Shown piece after piece: positions 10,630 through 27,887 of a DNA stretch of 64,000 nucleotides (its first letter is position 1; the number at the start of each line of letters is the position of its first letter). Source of the stretch: Pelobates cultripes (lineage: Eukaryota; Chordata; Amphibia; Anura; Pelobatidae). Made by a program: the position numbers and the translations under genes. The notes under the pieces were generated by a model. It searched no databases. It was not told where the DNA came from and was given only the letters and a program-made list of their open reading frames with translations. The DNA is taken from assembly GCA_933207985.1 (NCBI GenBank), contig OW240915.1, positions 263,654,413 through 263,718,412 on the forward strand. The letters run 5' to 3'.

Positions 10630-11575
10630 GGTTGATGTTCCAGGAGGGATAAGCCAAATGGCAAACGATTTAGGTAAACTAGAAAAATGGTCAGAGTTGC
10701 GGCAACTGACATTTAATGTGGATAAGTGCAAGATAATGCATCGTGGACGTAAAAACCCAAGGGCAGAGTACAGAATATTCGATAGAGTCCGAACCTCAAC
10801 ATCTGAGGAAAGAGATTTAGGGGATATATATTTCTGATGACTTAAAGGTAGGCAGACAATGTAATAGAGCAGCAGGAAATGCTAGCAGAATACTTGGTGG
10901 TATAGGGTGAGTCAAGTCAAAAGGTATGTGCTCATGCCATTGTACAGAACACTGGTAAGATCTCACTTTGAGTATTATACGCAGTACTGGAGACCGTATC
11001 TCCAGAAGGATATTGATAAATACTTTAGAGAGAGTTCAGAGAAGGGCTACTAAACTGGTTCATGGATTGCAGGATAAAAATTTACAAGGAAAGGTTAAAG
11101 GAACTTAACATGTGTAGCTTGGAGGAAAGACTTGGCACCTGCCCACACTGCCAAAAGCACCACTTGGCACCTGCCCAAACTGCCAAAAGCACCAATGACC
11201 ATGGGATTACTGACGGGGAATATGATAGAAACATTGAAATACATAAAGGTAATCAACACAGTAAAGGAGGAGACTATATTTAAAAGAAGAAAAACTACCA
11301 CAACAAGAGGACATCGTCTTAAATTAGAGGGGCAAAGGTTTACAAATAATATCAGGAAGAATTACTTTACTGAGAGGGTAGTGGATGCATGGAATAGCCT
11401 TCCATCTGAAATGGTAGATGTTAACAGAGTAAAGGAGTTTAAGCATGTGTGGGGATAGGCATAAGGCTATCCTAACTATAAGATAATGCCAGGGACTAAT
11501 GAAAGTATTTAGAAAATTGGGCAGACTAGATGGGCCACATAGTTCTTATCTGCCATCACATTCTATGTTTCTATG
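10630..11575 (+). pseudogene. LINE reverse-transcriptase C-terminal fragment with 3' tail
   Basis: Translating through frame breaks gives wording typical of the end of CR1/L2-type ORF2: LTFNVDKCKIMHRGRKNP, then SEERDLGD, TLERVQRRATKLVHGL, TTTRGHRLKLEGQRF and FTERVVDAWNSLPSEMVDV. It ends with the 3' tail GCAGACTAGATGGGCC ... TTCTATGTTTCTATG, which recurs at 53385-53457. Several frame breaks and a local duplication of about 32 bases (11131-11194) show it is dead. Confidence 0.75.
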
Positions 11576-12140
11576 TAAAGGCAAAATTCTTAGGCAAAGG
11601 TGTCGATACCTGCTTAGTGTAGGACTCCACTATTTTGCCTCAAACTACTGCCTTTACAAGGGCACTCGTGGCTCTCAGACCTAGCTCTTTCTTGAATGTG
11701 CTTGGGCGGTACAATCCCAGTTCAAGAAGACACAGAATATCCCTAGGCGGGGATTGTACCGCCAAGCGTATTCTGACAGAGCTACCTTTGCTCTACAAAC
11801 TAAGTGCCATTCTATTTATGTTATTATATACTACACTATATTCTGCTGTATGTGGTTTTTACATATCCCACTACCTATGAGACTACATTTACCTCAATAA
11901 ATTCATTAAGGCGTACACCCTCTACTTATTTTATGTCCATAATCAAATCCACCTAGTTAGTAGAGAACATCAGCTGGGCAGGACAGCACAAGACATTTAA
12001 CAATACACACCCTGCACCTATAATGGGCGCAGGATGAATTGGACAAACATCTGGGAAATCACAAGAGGCGTTTGTGGCAAACATGACTATGCCATGAGCT
12101 CCTGGAGGAGCCTGCTAGCTAGCCTCCTGCCAAGGACTAT
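11576..12140. other. Repeat-derived spacer
   Basis: It contains an inverted repeat (CTTGGGCGGTACAATCCC at about 11700 against GGGATTGTACCGCCAAG at about 11748) that suggests a small foldback element. Otherwise nothing is recognised, and no NSMAF exon was found here on the - strand. Confidence 0.4.
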
Positions 12141-12149
12141 GGGCCATAT

Positions 12150-13095
12150 ACAAAGACCCTGTTCGGGAGTTAACCCTGCCCAGACGCCATTAGCAACTTT
12201 CCCTAGGTGCCCCTGGTTTGCCACTTTCCCTTCATTCAAATGGAACCAAACACCAGCTCCCTGGCAGCTGTTTGCATGAAGAAACTCACAAATTGTCCTC
12301 AGCGGTACTTAGCCGCGATCGTTATGGAACTAAATTTGGCATGAGTACTTCATGGGTCCCTGGTCACCTCATCGGTACTTAGTCGCGAATGGAACAGTTT
12401 TCAGCCTGAGGTGACTGTGCGATTCCCAGACAACTTGGTCTGGGGTTTTGAACGACTTTGCAACCCGCCAGGAGAGCGATTTTTGGAGGGAAGGTGCCTG
12501 AGATCAAGGGGCACAAACGCTACCTAAGAGCCAGGCACAGCAGCCTATATCTCAGACGCAGGAGTTCTCAGAAAGTTGACCGGCCAAAGCACCAAACGCC
12601 CTGGAACTATTTTGCGCATAGGACCATGTGGGCGGCCAGTCAGAACTTTAACACGGTAGGGTTTCCCCTACGCTGCATGGATCTGAGCACTATTTGGATA
12701 ACTTGGGCACTCAGATCAGGGCTATTTGGGGGATGTATTTGTGGGGTTATTATATATTTTTATGATGTTTGGGGTATTTTTAGGTTTTGTATTTGCCTCT
12801 GTTCTTGGGAGATAATTTGCTTACTGGTCTTTAATGCAATTATCTCCCAGGCACAGAGATTTGTGGGAGGGGCTTGTCTTGTATTGAATGGAGACCCCAT
12901 GCTAGGGGTTGTGTATAAAAGCAGGCAACTTGGCCATAATAAACCAGTTCCTTTACACCCTTCACGCAGTCTGGGCTAGTGTTTGGGTGGATCAGCCTGT
13001 CATTTCTGCAGGACAGCTTAAATCACTTGGAACTGTACCCAGGACCCTGTTCCAGGGCGGGAAGCGACAAGAGACCCCAGCCAAGAGTACGATGG
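12150..13095 (+). mobile_element. LTR of an LTR retroelement, probably solo
   Basis: Its 5' half matches 2545-2950. Its 3' half holds a promoter-like GTATAAAAGCAGGC at about 12911-12924, followed about 15 bases later by AATAAA in CCATAATAAACCAG. This TATA-plus-poly(A) order is typical of an LTR. A diverged copy of the promoter half is at 47060-47480. No gag, pol or env sequence is next to it. A 173-codon open frame at 12458-12979 lies within the LTR and is not a gene. Confidence 0.65.
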
Positions 13096-13521
13096 AAGTG
13101 TACGATTTCTGCCTTAGCCACACATCCAGTAGTGTTAAATTTATTATAAATGGTTTAACACTCAATGGTGGGACACTGCAAAAGGACTACAGGCACTATT
13201 TCCAGTTCATTTAGATGAAATTGTTATAGTGCCCACAGTGTCCCTTTAAACACTGCCCAAAAGTGTTTGCCAAAAGATGTCTATCAGCTTAGCTGTCAAA
13301 CATGCTTAAGAGTTGGGATGATAGACAAATCTCTTCTTCCTAACTGGCTAATGTACACTTCTACAATAGTCAGTGATTTATCAAACAAACACACCCCACA
13401 AACTTTTACCTAGCCATTAAACATTAGACTAAAGTGTTGTGCAGGAAGTTACTATAAAACTGTATTTATTGTAAAAAAATTATTTAATTACACATGAAAA
13501 TATATATATATATATATATAT
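13096..13521. other. MITE fragment and AT-rich flank of the gap
   Basis: About 13110-13250 carries a MITE-like piece ending AGTGTCCCTTTAAAC. The rest is AT-rich and ends in a TA microsatellite that runs into the assembly gap. No NSMAF exon is visible. Confidence 0.5.
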
Positions 13522-13621
13522 NNNNNNNNNNNNNNNNNNNNNNNNNNNNNNNNNNNNNNNNNNNNNNNNNNNNNNNNNNNNNNNNNNNNNNNNNNNNNNN
13601 NNNNNNNNNNNNNNNNNNNNN
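13522..13621. other. Assembly gap, 100 N
   Basis: Exactly 100 N, the usual placeholder for a gap of unknown length. It is bordered by a TA microsatellite on the left and hAT-like plus minisatellite DNA on the right. It lies on the 3' side of NSMAF exon 25, where the missing WD40 exons should be. Confidence 0.95.
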
Positions 13622-14878
13622 GCGGCAAACTTTACTTTTGCCTAGGGCGGCAAAAATCCTTGCACCGGCCCTGGCTGGAGGGGGCTGTGTGAGCTGTGGC
13701 CGCACCCATGGTAGTTAGGAAATGTGTATGTGTGACTGTCTGCCTGTAACTGAGTGTGTGACTGTCTGCCTGTAACGGAGTGTGTGACTGTCTGCCTGTA
13801 ACGGAGTGTGTGACTGTCTGCCTGTAACGGAGTGTGTGACTGTCTGCCTGTAACGGAGTGTGTGACTGTCTGCCTGTAACGGAGTGTGTGACTGTCTGCC
13901 TGTAACGGAGTGTGTGACTGTCTGCCTGTAACGGAGTGTGTGACTGTCTGCCTGTAACGGAGTGTGTGACTGTCTGCCTGTAACGGAGTGTGTGACTGTC
14001 TGCCTGTAACGGAGTGTGTGACTGTCTGCCTGTAGCAGGTGTGTGACTGTCTGCCTGTAGCGGAGTGTGTGACTGTCTACCTGTAGCAGTGTGTGACTGT
14101 ATCTACCTGTAGCAGTGTGTGTGACTGTCTGCCTGCTGCTTGAGGAGTGTGTGACTGTCTGCCTGTAGCAGTGTGTGACTGTCTACACATAGCAGGTGTG
14201 TGACTGTCTGCCTATGCTTGAGTGTGTGACTGTCTGCCTATGTGGTGTGTGACTGTCTGCCTGTAGCAGTGTGTGACTGTCTACCTGTAGTGTGTGACGC
14301 TGTCTACCTGTAGCAGGTGTGAGCTATCTGCCTATAGCAGTGTGTGACTGTCTGCCTATAGCAGTGTGTGACTGTCTGCCTGTAGCAGTGTGTGACTATC
14401 TACCTGTATGAGTGTGTGACTGTCTGCCTGTAGCAGTGTGTGACTGTATCTGCCTATGGAGTGTGTGACTGTCTGTGAGTGTGTGACTGTCTGCCTGTAA
14501 CAGTGTGTGACTGTCTGTCTGTAACTGAGTGTGTGACTGTCTGCCTGTAAATGTGTGTGTGGGGCTGCAGGGATTTTGTAGAAGGGGGCGGGGTTTTGTA
14601 TTGGGACAGGAGTCTTTATAAGGGGGGATAAGCAGGGGATTTGTGGAAGGGGGTTGCGGGGGTTTTGTAGACGAGGCAGTACAGGATTTGTAGAAAGGAC
14701 AGGACAGAGGTTTTGTAGGAGGGGCAGGACAGGACAAGGGTTTTGTAGGAGGGGCTGACAGCGGTTTTGCAAAGTTTACAAAAAAAAAAAAAAAGAGAAC
14801 CTTTAAAATTTTTTTTTTTGGGGTGCCAAGCACAGGATCCGCCCCAGGTGCCAAATGCTCTAGGTATGCCCCTGTTAA
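13622..14878. mobile_element. hAT-like DNA with 26-bp minisatellite, left end in the gap
   Basis: GCGGCAAAAATCCTTGCACC followed by GGCCCTG at 13674 looks like a hAT right terminus. The following block carries the minisatellite (about 13725-14560) and G/T-rich GGTTTTGTAG repeats (about 14570-14770). It ends GCCCCAGGTGCC ... GGTATGCCCCTG near 14874. The left boundary is lost in the N gap, so the target duplication cannot be checked. Confidence 0.55.
13725..14560. repeat. 26-bp minisatellite, about 30 copies
   Basis: The unit is TGTGACTGTCTGCCTGTAAC plus GGAGTG. Roughly the first dozen copies are nearly identical. Later copies become variable (GTAGCAG variants, shortened units), so homogenisation is concentrated at the gap side. 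Confidence 0.95.
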
Positions 14879-14995
14879 GTAGCATAGACTTCTGGTAGTC
14901 GTCTCTACAAACCACGGTGAAGAGTTGGGGGAATGCATACAGGCATGTTTATCTGATAAGTTTACTTTAAACCACCCGTAGGGTTTGATACTTAC

Positions 14996-15063
14996 ACATT
15001 GTTATCCCAGGAGGAACACAGAACAGTTTTATCTCCAGGCAAAATAATACAGGATGACAACGC
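14996..15063 (-). CDS. NSMAF: NSMAF coding exon 25 (WD40)
   Basis: Reads ALSSCIILPGDKTVLCSSWD then NN and GT, ending in phase 2 before a GTAAG donor. It belongs to the WD40 propeller (human [21 protein letters not shown]). It is the last NSMAF exon I can find; the next should begin mid-codon with a V. Confidence 0.9.
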
Positions 15064-16079
15064 CTAGTGATAAAAAGGGAGTATGATTACAACACTATAA
15101 ACGTAAACGCATACAAATTTCCACTTTACGAAGTGTGTAGTAAATAGTCAAAATCACAGTAATCTGGAGAAAGAAAGCACTGACATGTGTCATTTGAGAA
15201 TTTACTTTAGCGGAAATAAGATTTAAGCTGGGGAACAGCAACTGGGAACTTTAAATTTGTCATAATGTTTACAAAAGTCATACAAAAAAATAAGCATGTC
15301 CTACAGTAGAGAAACCATATTCAGGCATATGTGTCTGATTTCCATGGTCCTACCCAAATTAAATCACTGTTTACATAAATTTTTAAGTTCCCTTCTCGTG
15401 TGTTTTTAAACAAAGTGATTCGACGTCTAATTTATAGAGAATTCTCTGTATAAAAGAGTTCCAGTTTGTCTGTTAAAGGGTGACAGCACCCTGGGAATTG
15501 GTGTCTGCTCAACAAATAGAGCCTATGGGAAAGGCTCTTCATTAAAAGGGACACTCCAGGCACCCAGACCACTTCAGCTAACTGAAGTGGTCTGGGTGCT
15601 GTGCCCCTATTGCTTACATTGCAGCTCTAAGTCTGCCCTCAATGGCTGTCAACCCCTTCAGCGACATGGGATGGGGGCACTGCAGGTCTCTGAAAGGAGG
15701 GAGTTCCCAGGTGTTAAAATACTAAATCTCATTTCTAAATACAGATTGTCTGCACTACAATGTATTCAATTTCTATTTTTGAGGTTCTCTGCGAATTAGA
15801 ATAACACCTGAAAATATTAACTTTTCAGTATACCATTGCCAAACACATTTGCTAATTAAGCATATACTGTACAAAACATTTTCTGTGTGATCAGTTCACT
15901 CATTGGAATGGTTGATTTTTAAACTGTTGTGTTCTGGTAGGCACTTTGGTTTCTAAACACTTATAAAGCACTTTATTGAACTAATTTTACAAGTCACTTA
16001 TTTGCCAGGTATTATTATACACTTGTGTTATTGAAGCGCTCCACTCCACTTTTTTTTACTTTACTTCAATAATACTTAC
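15064..16079 (-). other. NSMAF: NSMAF intron 24
   Basis: Intron with a truncated T2-type MITE from 15542 (TTAAAAGGGACACTCCAGGC, with inner palindrome ACCACTTCAGC / GAAGTGGTCTGGGTG). The rest is AT-rich and nothing else is recognised. Confidence 0.7.
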
Positions 16080-16147
16080 CATGTTGGAGAATGAAATACT
16101 TCTCTGAAGAGCCATTTGACTTGTAGAAAACATTTTCAAAGTGGAGT
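16080..16147 (-). CDS. NSMAF: NSMAF coding exon 24 (WD40)
   Basis: Acceptor TGCAG, donor GTAAGT. Reads (D)STLKMFSTSQMALQRSISF then SNM, ending in phase 0. The DSTLKMFS wording is the end of the first WD40 blade. Confidence 0.93.
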
Positions 16148-16331
16148 CTGCAATATATTGTTATAGAAATAATATCAATCTATGCCAAACAAAAACACAC
16201 AAACTGTCCAAAATTTCCACGTGCAAGTAATGTGGACAAGGTAGGATGACAATCAGACTATTTCCCAATGAAAATCAATAAATTTAAAAAAACAAAAACA
16301 AAACTTAAATATAATGGAGTATCAGACTAAC

Positions 16332-16390
16332 CTTGAGATGTTGTAAACACTGAAGCTCCATTTGAAGACACACTAATGCTAGTAATTGTC
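16332..16390 (-). CDS. NSMAF: NSMAF coding exon 23 (WD40)
   Basis: Reads (E)TITSISVSSNGASVFTTSQ then phase 1, between an AAACAG acceptor and a GTTAGT donor. It corresponds to GITVSRNGSSVFTTSQ in human FAN. Confidence 0.92.
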
Positions 16391-17376
16391 CTGTTTAAAT
16401 ATAAATAAAAACATACATTTAGATAACAGCACAGTGTTACATGGTACCGGTCATGTCTCCTATGTAATGCTCTTTTGAAAAAGCATAAAAATATCTAAAC
16501 ATTACTAGTAAACGTATAGATTTTGAAAAACAAAAAACAAAACAATTATAAAAACAAAAAACAAACACCCCTACACTCATGCCAAAGAATTGACTGGATA
16601 ATTGAAGGGAGAGCAGAAAGGATCTCCCATCGGCAGTCCTTCCAGCTTCCACACATAGCAACCACAGCATATGTGCAGTGGTTGGTATGATAACTTCCTA
16701 CTTGAAGCTGCCATTGCAGTGCCAGCTAGGGAGTATAGGAAGGGAGTGGCTGACGTCACTCTAAGACTTTGTTATGCTGGCCACGGTGTCTGTTTCATGG
16801 GACAGGTTTGCTCTGCTCGGGAAAGCATCTCTAAGCATGGCAAATTACAGAAGTGTCTTGGAGGAGTGAAAGGCAGGCCGGAGATGGATGTTACTAGAAA
16901 TGTAACAGTAACACCCATGAAGCGGAAGGCAAGACGGTGAAGAAACTGAGGTGTGTATATCGGATATTTTACATTGAATATCAGACATGTATCTCAGGGA
17001 CATATCATGTATTCAATGTATCTATGGATGATTTAAGGAAAGTAAACATTTACATCACAAGTTGAGCGGAATATTAAATTCTTTGGAAATTACACCCTTC
17101 TATAAAACCTTGAAAATCACCTACTAGTTTATGCCAACACTTTTCATATGATGCTCTATTTTCTTTAAAAATGTATAATGAAGGTTTAGTAAGCAATGTC
17201 ACACTACAGTTCAGTCCAGGCATCGCCAGGAGACAATACAAGTGAGGAGAATAACAAATGCATTGCTTCTCTTACTTTTCCAAGGACTATGTTCAGTGCC
17301 AAAAAAAGTAAATAAATATGAATATCACTGACAGAGCCAAGACTGAGTTCTAGGGTATACATGTGGATTTCAACAT

Positions 17377-17451
17377 TTAACACCTTAAGGACCAAACTTC
17401 TGGAATAAAAGGGAATGACATGTCACACGTCATGTGTCCTTAAGGGGTTAA
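17377..17451. mobile_element. 67-bp TTAA MITE, copy 1
   Basis: TTAA sites at 17377-17380 and 17448-17451 flank CACCTTAAGGACC ... GTGTCCTTAAGGGG. The interior includes CTTCTGGAATAAAAGGGAA and the palindrome TGACATGTCACACGTCATGTG. A second copy is at 37529-37605. The ends resemble those of the 2.1-kb element at 42719-44841. Confidence 0.85.
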
Positions 17452-17532
17452 GTATTGTATACCACAAAAACATTTACTAAATAGCTTAACAAAGTGGGGG
17501 GAAAAAATCCAGGGGAACTGACCGTACCATAT

Positions 17533-18255
17533 GTAGCGGAGTAGTAGGGGTTAATCCACAGTATCTCCGCTGGTAGTCAGGATAAACCGGTAGAACACCG
17601 GTAGCGTAGTAACAATCCCCTTCTCCCAAGAACTAGACGACACATAGCTTGGAGGTCAACTGAGGTTTTAATCACTGGTCACAGCATTTATACAATTCCC
17701 CATACACGGGGTTTCCAAAGTGCCCTTGCAAGGGTTTTACAACCGTGGACTACATGGGAATCTTAAATTACAAGACAATTTCCCAGCATGCATTGTTACA
17801 CTAGAGAAATGAATGATAAGAATATACTGATAATCACTCGATCTCTCCATACAGCCCAAGTTACAATTTCCCATTAAATTCTATAACTTAAAAAGTATTA
17901 GGGTAAATTAACCGATTGACCTTTCGTTGAATAGCTGGGATCTGAGCGCACCATCTGGGGAAATACCGCTCAGATCCCTGCACATTCAGATGAACGCCAT
18001 TCGAATAACCTGATTTCATGAACCACCACTGCAATCGTTAAATACAGTTAGAGTATTAATATGCCGAAATAATTATTGTCCCGAATGGTCTGGAAGTCCA
18101 GCGGTGTTCGGTAAGTCGAGTAGCCGATTTTAGTTCCAGACACTCGACGACTAAACACTGCAGTGCTTTCGTGAACAAAAGATGGACGCCGCCATGTGTT
18201 CGGTATACGAACGGCGGCCCCACACAAAACCCATTCGGTAGCTGCAAGCACACGA
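17533..18255 (-). mobile_element. Probable LTR on the - strand
   Basis: On the - strand there is a TATAAATGCTGTGACC at about 17690, then ATTAAA about 17 bases later, and the block ends CTCCGCTACA at 17533. This is an LTR-like promoter, poly(A) and CA end. The 5' boundary is not resolved and no internal coding region is seen. Confidence 0.35.
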
Positions 18256-19172
18256 AGCCCCCCTTCTAAAAAATGACCCCATGGTAGGGCATCTATTAAC
18301 TAGCAGGGGGTGTCCCCAGAGTCCCCACTTGTAGGCGGCAAGTGGGTGGGATTACTTATGAGCGGCAGGTGGTGGCCCTGAAAGCAACCAGAGGGTTATG
18401 AGTCAAATTACACAGCATGGGAAAATTTCAAAAGAACTTTTCCATGCTGTGTAAAATTACACCGAGCACTCTCATTGGTTGGATTGCACGCCAACCAGAG
18501 TGCTGTGACTGACTTACCGGTCAGTTTCTTCACTTACCTGTCAGAGCACTCTGATTGGTTGGCTTAAACCAAAGCGCTCTGAGCCTAACTGCAGAGAGTG
18601 GGAAGGCTTTATAAGCCTTTCCCCGCCCTGCGGAGCTCAGGTTTTAGAAAAAAATAAGTATTTTATTTAGCCACAGGGTACTCACTGTTTACTAGACATG
18701 CCCCTACTCGCAATATAGCGAGTAGGGGCAGATTACTAATACTAAGTAATTTTTTTTTTAAAGTTGGCTGAAAAAAACAATATTGGTCTTTCAGCCTTTT
18801 GGTAGATCACTCCCTAATACTGTGGGAATTAGGAAGCCATCAACTAAGCAGTTGCAGGATGCAGCCACGATCGGATTGGAATTTTATTCATTTGAATGAA
18901 ATTTCGAACCGAACAAAAGTCCAGAATTTCGTCCTAACACGAATGGCGTTCGGGAATACGGAAAGAAGACATCGCGAGAACACGGAGGAAAGGTGAGGCA
19001 TCGCGAGAACACTTTGTCTTATGTTTTAAATAAAACTAGAGCAGACAGGAAGAAATAAAGAACAGATCCTGAGAGAGGAAGAGAACAGGAAGTGATTGGG
19101 GAAAGGTAAGTTCGGCATGACAGTGCCACTTTAAGATCCAGCCATATTGGCTAGATACAGCTTTTTTTATCC

Positions 19173-19608
19173 TAAAGGGATCCTCTAGTGCCAGGAAAAC
19201 AAACCCGTTTTCCTGGCACTATAGGCTCCTGTAGTGCCCCCTGCCTCACACCCCCCTTCAGCCACTCACCTGAAACCAGCGCCAATGTCCCTCGGCGCTG
19301 GGTCAGGCACCGCCTATGCTCCTCCCCAGCCGACGGGGGAGACCTAATGTGCATGCGCGGTAATGGCAGCGTACACTATAGACCTCCCCATAAGAAAGCA
19401 TTATTCAATGCTTTCCTATGTGAAAAAACTGACACCAGGTTAGTGAGGACGTCCAGCGTCAGATAATGGACCAAAAGTCCATTTAGATTTAGGAAGCCCT
19501 CTAGTGGATGTCTGTTTTACATTGCAGCATTAAGTGCAAAAGGGTCACAGCACCCAGACCAGTTCAATTAGCTGAAGTGGTCTAGGTACCTACAGTGTTC
19601 CTTTTTAA
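19173..19608. mobile_element. T2-type MITE
   Basis: The left end CTAAAGGGATCCTCTAGTGCC and the right end ACAGTGTTCCTTTTTAA are degenerate inverted termini. The middle has an ACAGCACCCAGACCA / GAAGTGGTCTAGGTACC block shared with the other MITEs here. Confidence 0.65.
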
Positions 19609-19660
19609 CTTGGTTAGATATTGGCTTGGGTAAAATTAGATCTGTGTTCATGCAACATTA

Positions 19661-19840
<180 letters not shown>

Positions 19841-20116
19841 TCAATAAAATACATGCGCACACACATTAAGGCTATCAAGAAATTATGGTGCAACATTACA
19901 TCGCAGATAAGGCTTTAACTGGACTGACACTGTCTTACAAGGAACTTTGGCACTGTAGTGGTTATGGTGCCAGGAGTAAAACTATTTTGACTTCTTCGCT
20001 GATGTCTGCCTGGTGCTGTTCCACACCTCCACTCCACATCCTCATTTGGAAAAGATGGCCATTTTGACAGTTAATAGTTTCATAGATCATTCAGTTATTT
20101 TAGACCGGTTTGCTTA

Positions 20117-20416
<300 letters not shown>

Positions 20417-20757
20417 TTACTTTAAATAATGCATTGCAATTTAAAATTCACACAACACAAAAGAAGGGTTACAGGTTAGGTATAAGAAGTACAGTTTAAA
20501 AAGATAATTTTTTATTTTTTATTTTTTTTTACAGATATGTAAAACTGGAAGTTAAGGTTTTTGTTTTTAAGGTAAATGCCCAACTGCAGAAGGTTGCATA
20601 TTAATGCTGTAAATTTGACTGTCGTAGGGTGTTTTTTTGTCTTGTTGTTTTTGTATTTATGGTGTTCAGTGTAGGGCAAGCGCCCCGGATGTGTCTTTTG
20701 TATGGAAAAACAAATAAATAAGTTTAAATAAAAAATAAAAAAGTTAAGATTGCATAC

Positions 20758-20800
20758 CTGTTAAAGTCAACTTCACCTTCATACGTTACTGGATGAAAAA
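20758..20800 (-). CDS. NSMAF: NSMAF coding exon 20 (BEACH)
   Basis: A 43-base exon reading VFHPVTYEGEVDFN, matching human VFHPLTYEGGVDLN. Phase enters at 1 and leaves at 2. Donor GTATGC. Confidence 0.93.
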
Positions 20801-22761
<1,961 letters not shown>

Positions 22762-22895
22762 CTAAGGACACTTGCCACCAAGCTCCAGAACCACTATAGC
22801 TTAGTAAAAGTAGTTATGGAGCAAAGATGCTAGGAACAGCAGTTCTAGGCGAAGACAGCTTGGCAAACCATATAGATTGGTGCACTCTGACATTA

Positions 22896-23042
<147 letters not shown>

Positions 23043-23138
23043 CTAGAACATTGAGATTTCAGGTAAATGCACACACTACATACATATAGAGACAGGTAGA
23101 CAGGCAGACATCTGTGTACATCCATAAAAATGCATTAC

Positions 23139-23190
23139 CTCCTTAAAATCCGTAACTCCTTCCAGGCAGTTTTTCCATGTTTCTGCAATA
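23139..23190 (-). CDS. NSMAF: NSMAF coding exon 17 (BEACH)
   Basis: Reads (S)IAETWKNCLEGVTDFKE (human SIAETWKNCLDGATDFKE). Phase 2 in, phase 0 out. Confidence 0.96.
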
Positions 23191-23291
23191 CTAAATGTGG
23201 AAAAGAAGTATAAAAAATATAAACAGCAGTTTTCTTTAATTAACTGAAGCAGATTAACTTTATATATGGTCAAGTTTTTTGTTTTTGTTTA

Positions 23292-24936
<1,645 letters not shown>

Positions 24937-25219
24937 TCACTGCTGGACAGAGGTTTATGAAAGGAGGAGACAAATCTTGACCAGAATGACAGGATTTTGA
25001 CTGGTGAAGGCCATTTGCCTGGCCTAAGAAGGATAGATCTGCTCATGACAATTGCTTGTGCAAGAGCAGCAGCTTTATGGAAAGGCATATTTTTATTTTA
25101 TTGCAAGGTGTGAATGCATTATCTATAATATGATGCACAATAGAAAAATGGGGGAGGGCGTCTATACAACTCTTAGACTGTCCCTTCAAACATTCACATA
25201 ATTTGTTGTTTCTAGCTTA

Positions 25220-26501
<1,282 letters not shown>

Positions 26502-26689
26502 CTATACATTTCAATGTAATCGCTTTCCATGACATTTGTACTAAAGAATTACTACAAGCAATTACATTGAGGCCACACGGTGTCATACACTGTCAAACCA
26601 AAAAATGTCTCATTAGAATAAAACTAGGAAATAGTGCGCTCTCATAATCCCAATCCCCATGGGATTAATACCTCAATAGTACACAGAAA

Positions 26690-27846
26690 CAGAGAGGACC
26701 ACACTCTAGAAAATATAAATATGTATTACAGTCATGCTAAAATATATCATATATACATACACAATAGATCAGGGATACACAGAGATGAATACAATTCGTG
26801 AAAAGACTGGAATACAAGTAATTCAAGCCAAAGCCTAACCCTCCCCTATGTAAAGTCAAAAAACCTAAAAGAAATTATGTCACAGAGCCGCAGTTCCCCT
26901 TAAACTAATCACTTAGGAGTGCTTATTTTGTTTTTCCATCTTAATTTTGGCTAGAAGATATTCTCATATATGGTCATGTGACCGCCAATGTAGAGGTCTA
27001 CTAATTAATAGAAATAGTGGATTACAGCAGGACAACGGTTGGCTACCTATTCAAAGGGTAGATAATGTGGTGTTGGTTCATTTACTTTCTGTTCTCCCTT
27101 GAGAGACTTAAAGGAACACTATAGAGCCCCCCTTTGCCTCCCTAAATATAGTAAAATCTTACTTGTATTCAAGTCTGAAGCTGCTGGCACTGCCCCGGTC
27201 TGCTGACATCATCAGAAATTGTGGTATGAGCCAATCAGAATTCTTATCACAGGAGTGGCTGAGACGGTCAAGGAGGAGATCAAGTGCAGAGCCAGCCAAA
27301 CACAGCCCTGGCCAATCATTATTTCCTCAGAGATGAATTGAATCAGTGCATCTCTATGAGGAAAGTTCAGTGTCTGCATGCAGAGGGTGGTACACAGAAT
27401 GGCAGTGCTGCTCATTCTGCAGCACTGCCCAAGGAATCAGTTCTAGTCGCCATCTGAGGAGTGGTCAGTGGAGTTATCACTAGGCTGTAATGTAAACACC
27501 ATTTTCTCTGAAAAGACAGGGTTTACAGCAAACAGCCTGAAGGGAATGATTCTACTTACCTGAACAAATGCAATAAGCTGTAGTTGTTCTGGTGACTATA
27601 GGGTCCCTTTAAATCTGAAATGTGTTTGGTGTCCACCCTCTCACTGGTTTAGCCACGGTATGTTGGATGTAACTCGTTCTGTTTCATATCTTTTTTTTTT
27701 TTTTTTAATGTTATTTGACATTACATAGGGGTGGGTTAGGCTTTAGCTTAAATGACTTGTATTCCAGTGTTTTCACCAATTGTACTGTATTTGTTTCTGT
27801 AGATCCCTTATTTCTATTATGCATGTATAGATTATGAAAGAAAAAA

Positions 27847-27887
<41 letters not shown>

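Noticed and set aside
11132..11458. 108-codon open frame as a gene
   Set aside because: It is a LINE ORF2 remnant (TTTRGHRLKLEGQRF, AWNSLPSEM) with breaks before and after.
12458..12979. 173-codon open frame
   Set aside because: It lies across an LTR with its TATA box; no similarity to any protein and not kept in the related copies.
14356..14938. Open frames on the - strand with repeated HTL and NPC wording
   Set aside because: Product of the 26-bp minisatellite and GGTTTTGTAG repeats.
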